Positions 13,501 through 23,893 of a DNA stretch of 64,000 nucleotides are shown here, piece after piece. The DNA is from Lagopus muta. Its lineage: Eukaryota > Chordata > Aves > Galliformes > Phasianidae. The position numbers and the translations under genes were made by a program. Position 1 is the first letter of the stretch, and each line of letters opens with the position of its first letter. The stretch spans positions 5,594,001 to 5,658,000 of the forward strand of contig NC_064437.1 of the NCBI RefSeq assembly GCF_023343835.1, read 5' to 3'. The notes under the pieces were generated by a model. That model searched no databases, had not been told where the DNA came from, and worked only from the letters and a program-made list of their open reading frames with translations.

Positions 13501-16500
13501 GACTCAGCCACAACCAATATCCCAGTCTAAGCACGTTCCACAACCACAGCAGGGTGCACAGCCACCCCATCAGGTCCAGCTGTCTTTGTTTAACTTTCCC
13601 CAATCTCCCCCAGGTCAGTATTCTACCTTGCATAACCTGGGACTACTTCAGATGCACCATCACCACCAAATTCAGCTTCCCAACACTTCGTGGCCTATTC
13701 ACGGGCCTGTTATTCACTCTGCACCGGGTAACCCTCCTCATTCTACAAATGTTCCATTTTCTATGAGATCTGGCAGCAGCAGCACCACAAATAACCAGAG
13801 CAGTGTAAGCTTGAACGATCCCAGTATCATCTTCGCACAGCCTGCTGCCAGGCCCATGGGAATCCCCAGCACTTCTCATGAGGGACACTGGCACAATCCT
13901 GTGACTCCAAACTCACTGGTGAACAATGGCACTGTGGGGAATTCAGGTAATTCTTCTCTGTTGTATCAAACCTCTCACACTTTGTGTACAAATGTTAAAT
14001 GCTACAGAAACAGCTAACTCTTCCAATTTGTTTTGCATTAAAAATACAGTGCTTAAGAAACCAAGTTATTACCTTCACTGTCTTAATGTTTTTGTAGGGA
14101 AAAATTATGCAGCTTGGATCTTTGTTAACTTTTAATCGTTGATCCTATTTGCCAGTAATGGCTGTGCAACTCATGAGAAAACATGCATTCAACTGAGAAA
14201 TGTTCTAATAATTGTTTGAGTCTGAAGTTTATTTCTGTGAACATGCTTACAAAATCAGTTTCTGTTTATGATGCTGTATAGATTATTAGATGAATGCTGA
14301 GACTGCAGCTATGAATTTGAAAGTCTGGCAGACACATTGTCCTCTTGTATTTAGTGCAACGTAGGCATGACATGGTTTTTATACAATCTTTTCTCCTATT
14401 GTTTATTCTGCTTCATTTAACTCCTTTACTGTTGACCTTATTTTCTGAGAATACATCATAAATGTTTTACCTGCAACAACTGGGCAACAGCCTTTTGCCT
14501 CATACCAAAGCCAAGTACATCTGTATGTTTGAGGCTGAGAAAAATAGTATGTAGTAGTTAGAGCCCATATAGTTTTTTATAGTATGTAGTAGTCAGAGCC
14601 CATATAGTTTTTTAAGCAACATAAAAAATGGCAGCTCCTGAACTTGCATGTAATGTCTTTTGATTTAAGTGTGTAACTCTTCCAATATTTAAATATATAT
14701 ATCTTCATAATACAACATGATGAGGCAGTTGTTCATCACAAGGGGTGGAAATTGGAATTGGGAATCTCTTGCACAGCTTTTCTCTGCACTAACAGAATAA
14801 TTGACAGCAACAGTAGGTTTTCATCTGAGTTAACAGTGTTGGCTGAGGTATACTCCACCAGTGAGTTTTTAATGCATCTGTTGAGGTGCAGGGATTGCAT
14901 GGTTTTGTATTTAAAGCTTTGTGGAGAAGATATTCTTGAGGATACAGGAGCTGCTACAAACGTGCTGAATTTTCAGTGTGCTTTGTCCCTGAATCTCCAT
15001 CATTTCTGATCTTAATTATTTGTCCAGGCTCATCTGCCCTTTCCTTCATGCCCAGCCAGCCCTTATCCTCAAGCACCTTCTTCCAATCTGACTATTCTCA
15101 CCTGAGTAGCTGTGTTCTTGCAGGCTATCTGCTGAATCCTAGTTTCTCCTTCATTCTCTTTCCTCAAGTAGTCCCATTTTTCATCATGTAGTCCAGTCAG
15201 TCTCTGTCTTCAGTCTGTTTCCTTCTGCTCTGTTTCATTATGTTGGTGGCCCTTCCTGAGCAGGGGGTTGGGGCTTGGTGATCCTTGAGGTCCCTTCCAA
15301 CCCACGCCATTCTGTGACTCTGTGATTATATTTGCTTCTACTATCATCTTGCCTTCACAGTTGTTGTCCCAGGTTTCTCGTGCAGTCTCAGTACTTTTTC
15401 CCCCTCAAACTATTTTCTAACTTACTGCACACCTTTTCCTAGTTTTCAGTCTTGGAGTTTTTCCTTTTTGTATTTTAATCAGCTTTGTTTCCTTTATGGC
15501 TTAGGTGGTATTTTAGGTGACGTCACTGGATAGGTCCATAGTAAAAAAAGAGCTGCCTGCTTTCCTTGGAGCCTACTTTATACTTGCATGGGACAACTTG
15601 GGAATACTAAGTTCGTGGAAAACTTTGTCTTGACTTGCATGAACTCGAGTTAGAAGGAACAGATTTGCTTTCTTTCCAGTAGACAATCTGATCAGAAGTA
15701 GGATCGTTACAAGTTTTCACACATAACTTTTTTTATGCCTGCTGCAGAGCCGTGCTTCATTACTATTTTTAAACCTGTAGCTTACTTCTGTTTAATGAAA
15801 GTCTGTCTAAAAGTTTTATGACTAAGCTGAAAGGGAGCTGATACTGAGAAAGCACCTGTTACTTGAATGTATTTATTTATTTTTAAATGTACATTGTCTA
15901 CATTTTTAAATTAGTGGGCACTGTTGTGTCTTAAAAACCTGGAAGCTACAAGCAAAAAGAACAGAAGTAATACAGCATTTTGCATAAGCTGTTGTGTGCC
16001 GTGCCTCCTTGGATGCTTGATTTCTCATGCTTAATTCAGCAGTAATACTAGATTTGTGAATGGAATAGCTCATAATTTTCGTATTTATTTCAGAAGTTTT
16101 TAACCTTTCTCTCTAGAAATCAATTTTAAATTGGTCTCTTGACCAACTATGTACTGAGTTTCTTAAGCATAGAAGCATTAGTGGATTTTCAGTGTACAGT
16201 TTCTGAGAGTTCTTTCTTGCAGGACAATACTTTCCATGTCTGACATTAGCAATAGTGAAGATCTGTGTGGGCTCAGATGTTAGTGAAGTTGTTCAGAACT
16301 TGCATTTCTCGTCATGAGTGACATAAAGTCTGATTTATTTTTGTGTGGAATTGTGAAATTGTAGGTCTTGATTCTAAGTACTGATTCATCATATGTCTTC
16401 CCCACCAATCAATTCTATCATAGTGAATATTGAAGTAATTTAGGTGGTAATTTTTATTGATGTACTCTCAAAAAATAAAATGGTAGCACATTGGACTAGA

Positions 16501-17856
16501 CACGTTAAGTGCCCTGCAAACTGTTATTTGAGATGTCAATTGTATTTGTGACTTACTGTTTAATTATTTCAACTTGCAATGTGCTTTTCCCTTTCAATTG
16601 AAAAATAGATCAGGGTTTCCAAGGACAGTTTGGTAAAATGAACCCTCCTTCTGTCCCTTGGGACCATGGGACCCCTACCCATTTTCCTCTCCTCCGAGGA
16701 GCGTGGCCTTACAATATGCCTCAGAACTACATGCAGCAGGGAAATGCCAGCTATCCACCGAACAAACCTTTCTACCCTCAAGGTACTAGAACTAGTATGT
16801 GAATCAACAGCTCATGCAACATGTCTCTTTACTGTCTCCAAGGCTTTACCAGCCAAGGAATCATGTTTCACTTGCCTAGTCTCCCTCGAACCATAATGAA
16901 TTCAAGAGTCAAATCCACACTTATTGGCTTTCTGTATGGATTAAAATCTTTGGGGGAGGGAAGGGGTTAAATCAAATTCTGAACTCTGCATCAGCTTGCA
17001 CTCTTGCACTTCCAGACTTTTTCCTCTACTGCTGGTCTCGCTGTAGAGCCACCTCTGCTTTGCTAGGGTTAAGATGATTTGCCCATGAGTTTGTTAAGAA
17101 CTGGAAGAAAATCTTGTGCTGATTCATTTTATTTGTCTTTTGTACATTGCTTGTGGAATGCCTTTACATACATGAAAGCTTACAAGACTGTAGAATAATT
17201 CAAGTTGGAAGGAGCCACTGGAGGTTATGTAGTCCAGCTGCAATCAAAGCAGTGCTGTCATCAAAGTTGTATCAGCTTCAGGACTGACTTTATCTCAACT
17301 CTTCCTAATGCTAGTGAGGTAAAGATGTTCAGCATCTTCCAGGATTGGGAAAGACAGTAAGAAAAATACCCTTGGCTCCAGTAAGAGAAAAACTATGCCC
17401 AAATTTTGCTTGGAAGCTGTGATTCCTGTGTTGCTGTATAAAATGAGAGATACTGGCACCAAATCTTCTTCTCTGTTGGCTGTAGTGAGGTTTCCAAGTG
17501 AGACCCTCATTTTAATATTGTGACGTTATTCTTGTTGAGGAGCTAAGATTGAAGTAAATTCATCTATTAAACTTTCTGAGGGAATTTTGCACATAGCATT
17601 AAAATAATACTGCATTGTCCCACCAAGTGGGATAGCTGTACAGATAGCACGTGTGTCAATCTAGAAAATGACTTTATTTCTAAGTAAGATTAATACATTT
17701 AAGATAGCCAAGCACCATTAGAAATGTTAACTTGCTGAAGTAATTGTAATCCATTTTCTTTTAGCTGGTCCACTGATGCAGAGTAACCAGCGGTTCTCGC
17801 TTCTGTCTCAAGGACACCCACACTTGAATCTGAATTACATTCAACAGAAAAAGTGA
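1568..17856 (+). CDS. TUT4: Terminal uridylyltransferase 4 (ZCCHC11), 3' half of gene
   Basis: Adds uridines to RNA 3' ends in the cytoplasm. Known substrates are pre-let-7 (with LIN28) and mRNAs with short poly(A) tails. Eighteen exons join in frame: 1568-2310, 2716-2866, 3456-3542, 4250-4353, 4734-4791, 4886-4989, 5406-5495, 5953-6066, 7120-7197, 7437-7614, 7949-7996, 8090-8172, 9262-9377, 11013-11173, 12108-12205, 13421-13946, 16609-16782, 17765-17856 (stop TGA 17854). This gives about 1,000 residues. Order: end of the inactive N-terminal transferase module, a long acidic/serine linker, CCHC knuckle 1, active nucleotidyltransferase and PAP-associated domain, knuckles 2 and 3, then a Gln/Pro-rich tail. 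The first exon begins inside a codon, so upstream exons lie outside the window. TUT7 is the paralogue. Gene order (PRPF38A, ORC1 next door) and the linker favour TUT4. Confidence 0.97.
2682..2712 (+). repeat. (ATA)n microsatellite running into T tract at an acceptor
   Basis: About six ATA units (2683-2702) pass into an uninterrupted T run. That run is the polypyrimidine tract of the TUT4 knuckle-1 exon (AG at 2714-2715). Confidence 0.9.
2716..2866 (+). other. TUT4: TUT4 exon encoding CCHC zinc knuckle 1
   Basis: The first residues after the join read PPTIVCSICKRDGHSKNDC. This is a C-x2-C-x4-H-x4-C knuckle just upstream of the catalytic module. The exon is phase 0 at its start and carries one base into the next exon. 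An (ATA)n plus T tract sits directly at its acceptor, and an 18-base G run lies 53 bases past its donor. Confidence 0.93.
2920..2937 (+). repeat. Poly-G homopolymer (18 G)
   Basis: An uninterrupted run of 18 G, with more G-rich sequence on both sides, lies in the intron 53 bases after the donor of exon 2716-2866. The length is likely polymorphic or sequencing-error prone. Confidence 0.9.
4250..7614 (+). other. TUT4: TUT4 catalytic core: nucleotidyltransferase plus PAP-associated domain exons
   Basis: Exon 4250-4353 encodes the pol-beta-type motif: a Gly-Ser pair (FGSSKNGFG) followed by DSDLD, whose two outer aspartates are the expected metal ligands. Exon 4886-4989 supplies the third aspartate in GLEGDIS, after the beta strand VPIVKFE. 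Exons 5406-5495 and 5953-6066 give the central helical domain (YTMKVFAK, SSYAYILMVLYFL). Exons 7120-7197 and 7437-7614 give the PAP-associated segment (GELWLGLLRFY). All three aspartates are present, so this module is predicted to be active. Confidence 0.95.
9262..11173 (+). other. TUT4: TUT4 exons encoding CCHC knuckles 2 and 3
   Basis: Exon 9262-9377 encodes CRVCGKIGHYMKDC and exon 11013-11173 encodes CFICGDVGHVRRDC. Both fit C-x2-C-x4-H-x4-C. Knuckles of this type in TUT4/TUT7 bind RNA and help hold the let-7/LIN28 complex. The linker between them is a short run of Lys, Glu and Asp. Confidence 0.93.
9378..11012 (+). other. TUT4 intron between knuckles 2 and 3
   Basis: A 1.6 kb intron with a consensus donor (GGAG/GTAAGT) and acceptor CCAATTAG. 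I saw no repeat, RNA gene or additional exon in it. Confidence 0.75.
12700..12870 (-). mobile_element. Degenerate CR1 fragment, antisense
   Basis: Pieces resemble the reverse complement of the CR1 3' region: GGCCAGATGGCTTTTGAAT, then a stretch reading like 'CTCACTGGGCAACCAGTGCT', then TTTTCCTCTTGTTCAGA. It is old and diverged, and lies in the TUT4 intron after exon 12108-12205. No target-site duplication was seen. Confidence 0.6.
14544..14613 (+). repeat. 35-bp tandem duplication
   Basis: Two head-to-tail copies of a 35-bp unit starting ATAGTATGTAGTAGT and ending CATATAGTTTTTT. They differ at one position (TTA versus TCA). The high identity points to a recent replication-slippage event. Confidence 0.92.
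15236..15328 (+). mobile_element. CR1 LINE 3' end
   Basis: Shows the CR1 tail in sense orientation: GGGGCTTGGTGATCCTTGAG, GTCCCTTCCAACCCA, then the octamer-type end CATTCTGTGACTCTGTGATT. It is 5' truncated to about 90 bp. Confidence 0.85.
17188..17300 (-). mobile_element. Diverged CR1 3' end, antisense
   Basis: TAGAATAATTCAAGTTGGA, AGGAGCCACTGGAGGTTA and TGTAGTCCAGCTGC read like an aged reverse-complement CR1 tail. It lies in the last TUT4 intron. Confidence 0.55.
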
Positions 17857-18360
17857 AGTTTAATGGGATTGTGGGTGGGTGGAGGGAGGGGAGGAAAAAA
17901 TTCAGGTTCTGATTTAAAATCGTAATGCAACATGTTTAGATACAAGATTATTTAAGACTGTTTTTAAACTGTATCATTTGTACATAGATACGAACTATAG
18001 TTTTTACTAGTATCACAAAATGAAGTGATACAAATTTCATCTATTTTATTACCCTATTTTTAAGGGGAACTGTGTTTTGTTTTATCTTGATAAACTGTAA
18101 AGAGAGAGAATTTTTAAAATTAAGTTCTTTATTTTCTATTAGCTGTATTCATACTTCGGTTGCTTCAGACTTTATATATATTGTTCTAAAAAATAAAATT
18201 AGAAAGGGATTTCATGTGTTTAAAAATTTGTCACTTCTATTCTTTACAGAACTATGTAGTGCCAAAAAACTTTTTAAAAGAAAAATAAAACTGCAAAAAA
18301 AATGGATATAAGACTTTTTCCTCTTCCCTGTTTGTATATTTAATTAAAGTACAGTAACAA
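17857..18360 (+). other. TUT4: TUT4 3' UTR, minimal extent
   Basis: AT-rich sequence follows the stop codon at 17854-17856. It holds a G-rich patch (GGGTGGGTGGAGGGAGGGGA) at about 17873-17892 and ends near candidate poly(A) signals at 18284 and 18343. Transcripts could end further right, toward the converging PRPF38A. Confidence 0.7.
18284..18289 (+). terminator. TUT4: Poly(A) signal AATAAA for TUT4
   Basis: AATAAA lies about 430 bases after the TUT4 stop codon. A weaker ATTAAA follows at 18343-18348. Which one is used cannot be told from sequence. Confidence 0.65.
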
Positions 18361-19547
18361 AAGCAACTTTGAGATATTTTAAAGGAGAAAGTTGACTTGC
18401 TTTAATGAGTCACATTGTTCATGGGCAGTATCTTGTACAGTACTTGATCTAAGCATACACTTTGTTTTCTGTTTAAAACCTTTCCACTGAGTATGAAAAT
18501 CTAGACAAAACAGGCTGTACTCTGAGACAGTCTTAAAGAAGTTAGTTTGGCATATTACCTTCTGTGGTGTCAACAGCCAGTGGTTGGTATCAAGATATTG
18601 TGGCAGAATCCAAATTTTATGTATGCAGTGTTCAAGAGACAAAACTGTCAGTCTAAGGTAGAGCAGAAAATGAGTTAAATACAACTCCATTCCTGTGATA
18701 TTAATTATATTAAATGTACTAAGGTGAGAATTGTGTTTTGACTAAGAACTTTGGATATTCTTAATTTGAAAAACAGGGTGTTGCCGAATGCTAACTCCGT
18801 TAAGAGATGCTAGAGCTGAGCTAACGTGTCATTTTCTTCCCAGTCACAGGTAGGCCATAAGCGATCTGTCTTCAAAGTAGTGGTTTACTGTTCCTAAATT
18901 TACTAAATAACAACATGTTTCAGGCAAAAAGGGGTATTTTACTCTACTTGAATCTTTTGATCCTGGCTAGTACTAGACTTAAGGAAGATCCCTTAAAAAA
19001 GAACAAGTGCTGGCTAGATATTGGAGATTACTTAATGAAATTGGAAGCTAACTTAAACCCATGCTAGATTTTGGTGGTGCTGCTTCCTTTCCTGTACCGG
19101 AGGCTTATTGACAGAGTTTAGGCTTGTAGTTCTTCAGTGTTGATGACTTACGCATATTCACACTTCAGCAATGGAACGCAGCATGTTAGTCAGAACAAAG
19201 CTTTGAGAATAAAGCCAGTTTCAATTAGAAGTCCCAGTGAAAGATTACAAAAGAAACAGGAAAGAGCCTTCAAAGACAAAACCCTATTTTATTGCTCTTC
19301 ACTGTTTTTTTACAGGCCTCAAGAAAAACAATTTATAAACTACCTTCAGATTTTATCGTAAGGATTAGAAAGTAAAAGCAACTTCAGCTTTAACTAAAAA
19401 AAAACAACAAAAAACCCTCCACAAAAACAACACGTGTACAAGAGGAAAAGGATTAAAAATGACTGCTAAAGCAGCCAGTGCATATTCAGCCGTCCCATAA
19501 AGCAAATAGGACAGTATTAGACTGAACTGTGTGCTGAAATTAGTTCA
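18361..19547. other. Convergent 3' region between TUT4 and PRPF38A
   Basis: No coding segment was found. The region probably holds the PRPF38A 3' UTR on the minus strand (poly(A) signal AATAAA seen as TTTATT at 19288-19293, and a weaker ATTAAA seen as TTTAAT at 18401-18406). Confidence 0.65.
19288..19293 (-). terminator. PRPF38A: Poly(A) signal AATAAA for PRPF38A
   Basis: Minus-strand AATAAA, 255 bases beyond the PRPF38A stop codon at 19548-19550. This is a suitable distance for a short 3' UTR. A weaker distal ATTAAA lies at 18401-18406. Confidence 0.65.
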
Positions 19548-22500
19548 TTATTCATTCCCTCGACGACTCTTCTTGTGACTTTTCTTAGATCTGAAAGAGA
19601 GAACAGTTATGTGTCAGTTCTAGTAACTGTTTTAAACAAACAACATGAATTACAGCAATAAGTGGTGTTTTACACAGCCAGGTGTGGATAGTGTAACTAG
19701 AAAACACTGAATGAAGTACCATATCAAATACTTCATTTACTACATAGTAAGAAGACCTTCAATCCCCAAGATTCAGTGACAAGCACGAGCTCTTACAACC
19801 AAACACCCATCCTTAAGAAATGTGCCACAAAATAATACCTTTCAGGTGATTTGGAATGACTTCTGTGTCTGTGACTACGATGATGTCCTGTAAGGCAGAA
19901 AAAAACCAAAGTTACTTCCATAGACCCTGGAGGTCTTTTTTCTTTTGCTCTTGCAATCTGCTTCTAATTGTTCTAGCTAATTAGGCATTCAAATTAACCT
20001 CCTGCCAAGTATCTGAAAAGTGTATCCGGGCAATTTTGTGAGTATTGGAGCAGTTCTCAACACTTTCATATAATTAACCACTTTATAAACCAGATTAAGC
20101 ATGTAAACTACCTTTTGATGCTATGACACTGATTTTTCTTTCAGTAGATGTCGTCTGGTTAAAAAAAAAAGCCAGCTTAATTTAAAAACTACAGAAATAC
20201 CTGGAGATTTAGATCTTGATCTGTGGCGCCTCTCCCTGGATCTGCTCCGGTGCCGTCGTGGGCTTTTGCTGCGATGCCTCTCCCGGCGTGGTGATGGACT
20301 GAGAGGAAAGAAGCTTTTAAGACAGCCGTGCTACAAACATACGTTTTAACATAAAGTAACAGAATAAAAGATTACCTTCTTCTCTTTGGAGAGCGGCTTC
20401 GCCTGTAATTGAGGGAGAAAAGCAGCATTAAAATTAATAACAGAAACACCAGTTTCATTCCCTATACACTCTAGCAACTGCACCCTACACTCTCCTATAG
20501 CCTACAGTAGCAGTTGATGGGCTTGATGCACAAAGGGCAGTACATGCTTTGGTCTGGCCCATGCATTGAGCAGAAGGGTTAAGTGATGATTCTTTTCTGG
20601 CTTGCTACCAGGAGGAACAGTAACTGGATTTTCTCTCAAAACTTCAGCTTACATGGAAACAAGCATCTTCATTCTATTATCAGATTTAGCTAACAGTGGC
20701 CAACAAGTTCAACAGTTACTGAAGATCAAGGGAAACAGTCAGATGTCAACTGTGACTGCACTGCTCCTTACTTTAGGAAGTGGCTAAAGAACGTGGAAAG
20801 TGTAAGAGATTGTGGGCCTAAATTGTCATCTTCTCCTTCGTGCTTCACTGCAGCCCCCCGCAGCACAACAGGTAAAAATATTGCTGAAAAGGAGCCACGT
20901 CTCACCTTCGTGGAGACCTGCTTCGGCTCCGCCTGTATCGTATAGCTGGAGATCTGCGAGGTTTGTCAAGGTCTCTGTAGCCTCTTCTGCGGTGATCAGG
21001 AGACGGTACTCGCTCCAGCTGGGAACAGCGGGGGAAAAAGGTTCTGTAAGTCTTTCATCGAGGTTTTATTTATAACAAGGAATTCCGAATGATAAATCTA
21101 AGTGAAAAAAGAGGAAATAAGCCATCCAATAACATTTTCCTTAATGATGAAGGAAATCCTTAGGCCTATCTCGTAGAAAAGAGAAACTGCAGCACAGCTA
21201 AGAATAGCAGATGCCCAGTGCATAAACTCACTTCAGCAGTATGTTTCTTTGATATATATGGAACTGAGTTTCAGGGTCAACAGAAATCAAGCCTTGTATT
21301 CTTCAAATATTTCATATTCCTGTATGAGTGATACTGCCCAAATTTGGTAACTGGAAATTAAAATGGCTGCTTTCATACTGTTGATTCTTAAATAGCACAG
21401 CAGATTTGACTACAGTTGTCATCATAACCTTCACCATCTTTACTTATTGGCTATGTAAAATAATAGATAGATAAAATAATTTATCTAAAACATGTTTAAG
21501 TAGCACAAAAGAGATTCAGAGCTGTGATTTTCAGCAGGCAGGAAAGCCTGACAGACAACACTTCAGAGCTGCTTCAGGATCTAAAGCGTTCTCACAGGCA
21601 GCTTATGTGAAAATCCATTAAGGGAGGAGCTGAGAGTTGCAAACAGCTGAGATCTCTCCAATATTTCTCACAAACCCACACAGTTTGTGGCAGTTCCAGC
21701 ACTAGCTTTACCTTTTCCTCTATAACATGTCACTAACCTTTTCATCTTCCTCTTCTTCCTCCTCACTAGATTCTACATCATCCATATCTTCTTCCAGAGC
21801 ACTAACACGAGGTTCAAGTTGCTCAGCTTCTTCCAGAACATATCGTTTCTAGGAGAAATTACAACTTTATTCTTGGGCTATATATAACATAAGCACCAAA
21901 GAAGCATCTGACATGCCCAAAGATTCTTAATCATAGCTTCATTCAACTACTGTGCTATGCCAGTAGCTGATACAACTACTGAATATGATGCAGTTAAGAC
22001 CATTTGTTTCTCCAAACCTGCAATCGAGGCAGAATTATATCGCACACACGTTCCTCGTGGAGCAGTTCATCGATAAACTCATCCACATGCATCAGTTCAA
22101 ATTCTAGAGGGAAAAAAATAGCATCTTAAATACATGGTCAATACTATACAAATGAGATACTTGGGACTTCGCTGAAGGAGCTGCACAAACAATAGCTTTA
22201 AAATTTTTCTTAATGGTGAAGGAAATCCTTAGGCCTGTCTCATAGAAAGGAGAAACTGCAGCACAGCTAAGAATAGCAGATGCCCAGTGCCTAAACTCAC
22301 TCCAGTAGTATGTTTCTTTGATATATATGGAGTTGAGTTTCAGTGTCAACAGAAAACGCCAGCACTTGGGGAAAGCAAAATAAGAAAGGCAGTTCTTATT
22401 TGTTCAAGACTCACAACATGATATCACAAGGATAAGATAGTAAAAGCGGTGTTTCAAAAGGATAGTTGAGTTCCATTTTTTAACTTATGCATTATTAAAA

Positions 22501-23569
22501 GAGAATATTTTTTCTAAAAGAAACACCTGTTAAAGAGGCCACTAATGCACTGAGAAACCATAACCACATCAGGTTGCTTACCCCCATTTCTGTTCTGACT
22601 TTTTATTTTTCGATAGTCGTTGTACAGTGGTTCAAGATACTTGTAGCAGTCAATAGCTGTGCCTGTCAATCTCATGTACAATGCACCAAGCATTCGGACA
22701 TACCTGGAAAGTAAACCATTGCACATATCTGAGCTTTCTGCACAGTCAGCAGTTTAAAGAAAAATCATTCCCAGAATTTTATGAGAAAAACAGTACCCTA
22801 CAATAAAGAGTGTCTGTATGGATCTTCTCCTTCAAATACTCAAGCACGTGCAGCATCCCAGTACAGGTTGTTTATATGTGCAGAGCTGCATTATCACTCC
22901 CAGAAGATTAAAGAAACACTTTAGAGAAAGTAGGTGATTATGGCTCTGTTAATGCACCTCACTCCCAGTACTTCAGGCTGTGTTACTGCAGAGAACATAA
23001 GCCATAAAGGCGAATGTTTTCAGCAGCCCAGCAACAAGAGGAACAAGCCTCCGGAAAGCAAGAATAAGGCCAGGCTTTAGCAAGAAGAGCACATTTACAG
23101 AGGTTTGTGTACAGGAAGCTGAACCCTGCCCTGGAGCTTCCCTGGCAGTTCGGGACATCCACATTTCGACAAGCAAAAGAGCTCAAGGCAAGGAAATGTG
23201 CTACAGACTTACTTGAAGTCCTCATTTTTTATGAACTCCACAATGATGTCCTTCTCGGGCTGGATCTGAAGCATCTTCAGCGTCAGGCACAAGAAAGGCG
23301 TGGGCTTGATGTTCCCGCCATAGACGCCCCCCACGTACTTCAGCTCCATGGCCTTGTCCACCACCAGCTCGGCTGCGAGATGAACAGCCATCAGTGCCGG
23401 CCTCCCCTCGAACTCCCCGCCCGACCCAGCCCGCCATACCCGTGAGGCCGAAGCATTCCTCTTTCCAATACTTGGACTCGTAAATACGGGTACGAATGAT
23501 CTTCTCCACGAGGTACTGCGGGTTGGTGCCGTGGATGCTGTGCGCATCTTTTACCGTACGGTTCGCCAT
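19548..23569 (-). CDS. PRPF38A: Pre-mRNA-splicing factor 38A, complete
   Basis: Component of the spliceosomal B complex, acting in the nucleus before catalytic activation. Ten coding exons on the minus strand: 23569-23440, 23372-23213, 22703-22582, 22103-22018, 21848-21738, 21018-20906, 20402-20376, 20298-20201, 19887-19839, 19590-19548. They total 939 nt, or 312 residues, the length of the human protein. The start codon lies in an ideal Kozak context (GCCGCCATGG). Residues 1 to about 180 form the PRP38 domain (start MANRTVKDAHSIHG). An acidic segment (SSEEEEEEDEK) follows, then an RS-type tail (YRRSRSR, RRHRSRS) ending KKSRRGNE. Exon 7 is only 27 nt. The exon 4 donor is the weak GTTTGG. It shares a promoter with ORC1. 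Confidence 0.98.
21131..21285. repeat. Intronic direct duplication, copy A
   Basis: About 155 bp in PRPF38A intron 5 that matches 22201-22354 in intron 3, in the same orientation. About nine positions in ten agree by eye, including GGAAATCCTTAGGCCT and CAGCTAAGAATAGCAGATGC. It does not resemble CR1. Confidence 0.9.
22201..22354. repeat. Intronic direct duplication, copy B
   Basis: Second copy of the segment at 21131-21285, about 1,070 bp away, in PRPF38A intron 3. PRPF38A exon 4 and exon 5 lie between the copies. Either a local duplication or two members of a dispersed family. Confidence 0.9.
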
Positions 23570-23619
23570 GGCGGCCGCCCCCGGCTCCCCTCCGTACGGC
23601 AGCAAACACACTCACCCCA

Positions 23620-23699
23620 CTTCCGCCAGGAACAGTAACAACTTCCGCTTCCTGTCCCCCACCCCGCCACGTTCTTTTCGGGCAGAGCATCACTTCCGG
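23620..23699. promoter_or_regulatory. Cluster of three ETS-type CTTCCG boxes
   Basis: CTTCCG occurs at 23620-23625, 23642-23647 and 23693-23698, within 80 bp upstream of PRPF38A. Such clusters are typical of GABP/ELK-driven CpG promoters. Binding is inferred from motif only. Confidence 0.6.
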
Positions 23700-23715
23700 T
23701 ACCCCTTCCAGATTC

Positions 23716-23727
23716 AAATATGGCGGC
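23716..23727 (+). promoter_or_regulatory. YY1-type site (AAATATGGCGGC)
   Basis: Matches the AAnATGGCGGC core common in housekeeping promoters. It lies between the PRPF38A start codon and the E2F site. Confidence 0.65.
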
Positions 23728-23802
23728 ACCGCCCGGCTACCTTGTCCCGTCCTCTCCGTTCTGTGCGCACGCGCGGCGGAGGGGGCGGGGCTGCGGGTGG
23801 GC

Positions 23803-23814
23803 TTTGGCGCGAAA
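23803..23814. promoter_or_regulatory. E2F site TTTGGCGCGAAA
   Basis: A perfect match to the E2F consensus TTTSGCGCSAAA, just upstream of the inferred ORC1 first exon. ORC1 is an established E2F target in mammals and flies, so cell-cycle control is likely kept here. Confidence 0.85.
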
Positions 23815-23893
23815 TTCTATCGCGGGGGTGGCGGGAGCTCGCGGCGCTACTGTTGGTGCTGCTGCTGCGCGCGGGGATCGCTGAGGTTTTGCG
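23815..23893 (+). other. ORC1: Inferred ORC1 5' noncoding exon
   Basis: A good donor (TTTTGCG/GTGAGCG, cut at 23893/23894) faces the acceptor TTTCCTCAG at 24405-24413, five bases before the ORC1 ATG. The transcription start is not visible, so the left edge is a guess. Confidence 0.55.

Larger units (their letters stand above)
13947..16608 (+). other. TUT4 intron of 2.7 kb
   Basis: It holds a 35-bp tandem duplication (14544-14613) and one CR1 tail (15236-15328). Nothing else is recognisable. Short T-rich and ATTT-rich stretches occur around 15870-15890. Confidence 0.75.
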
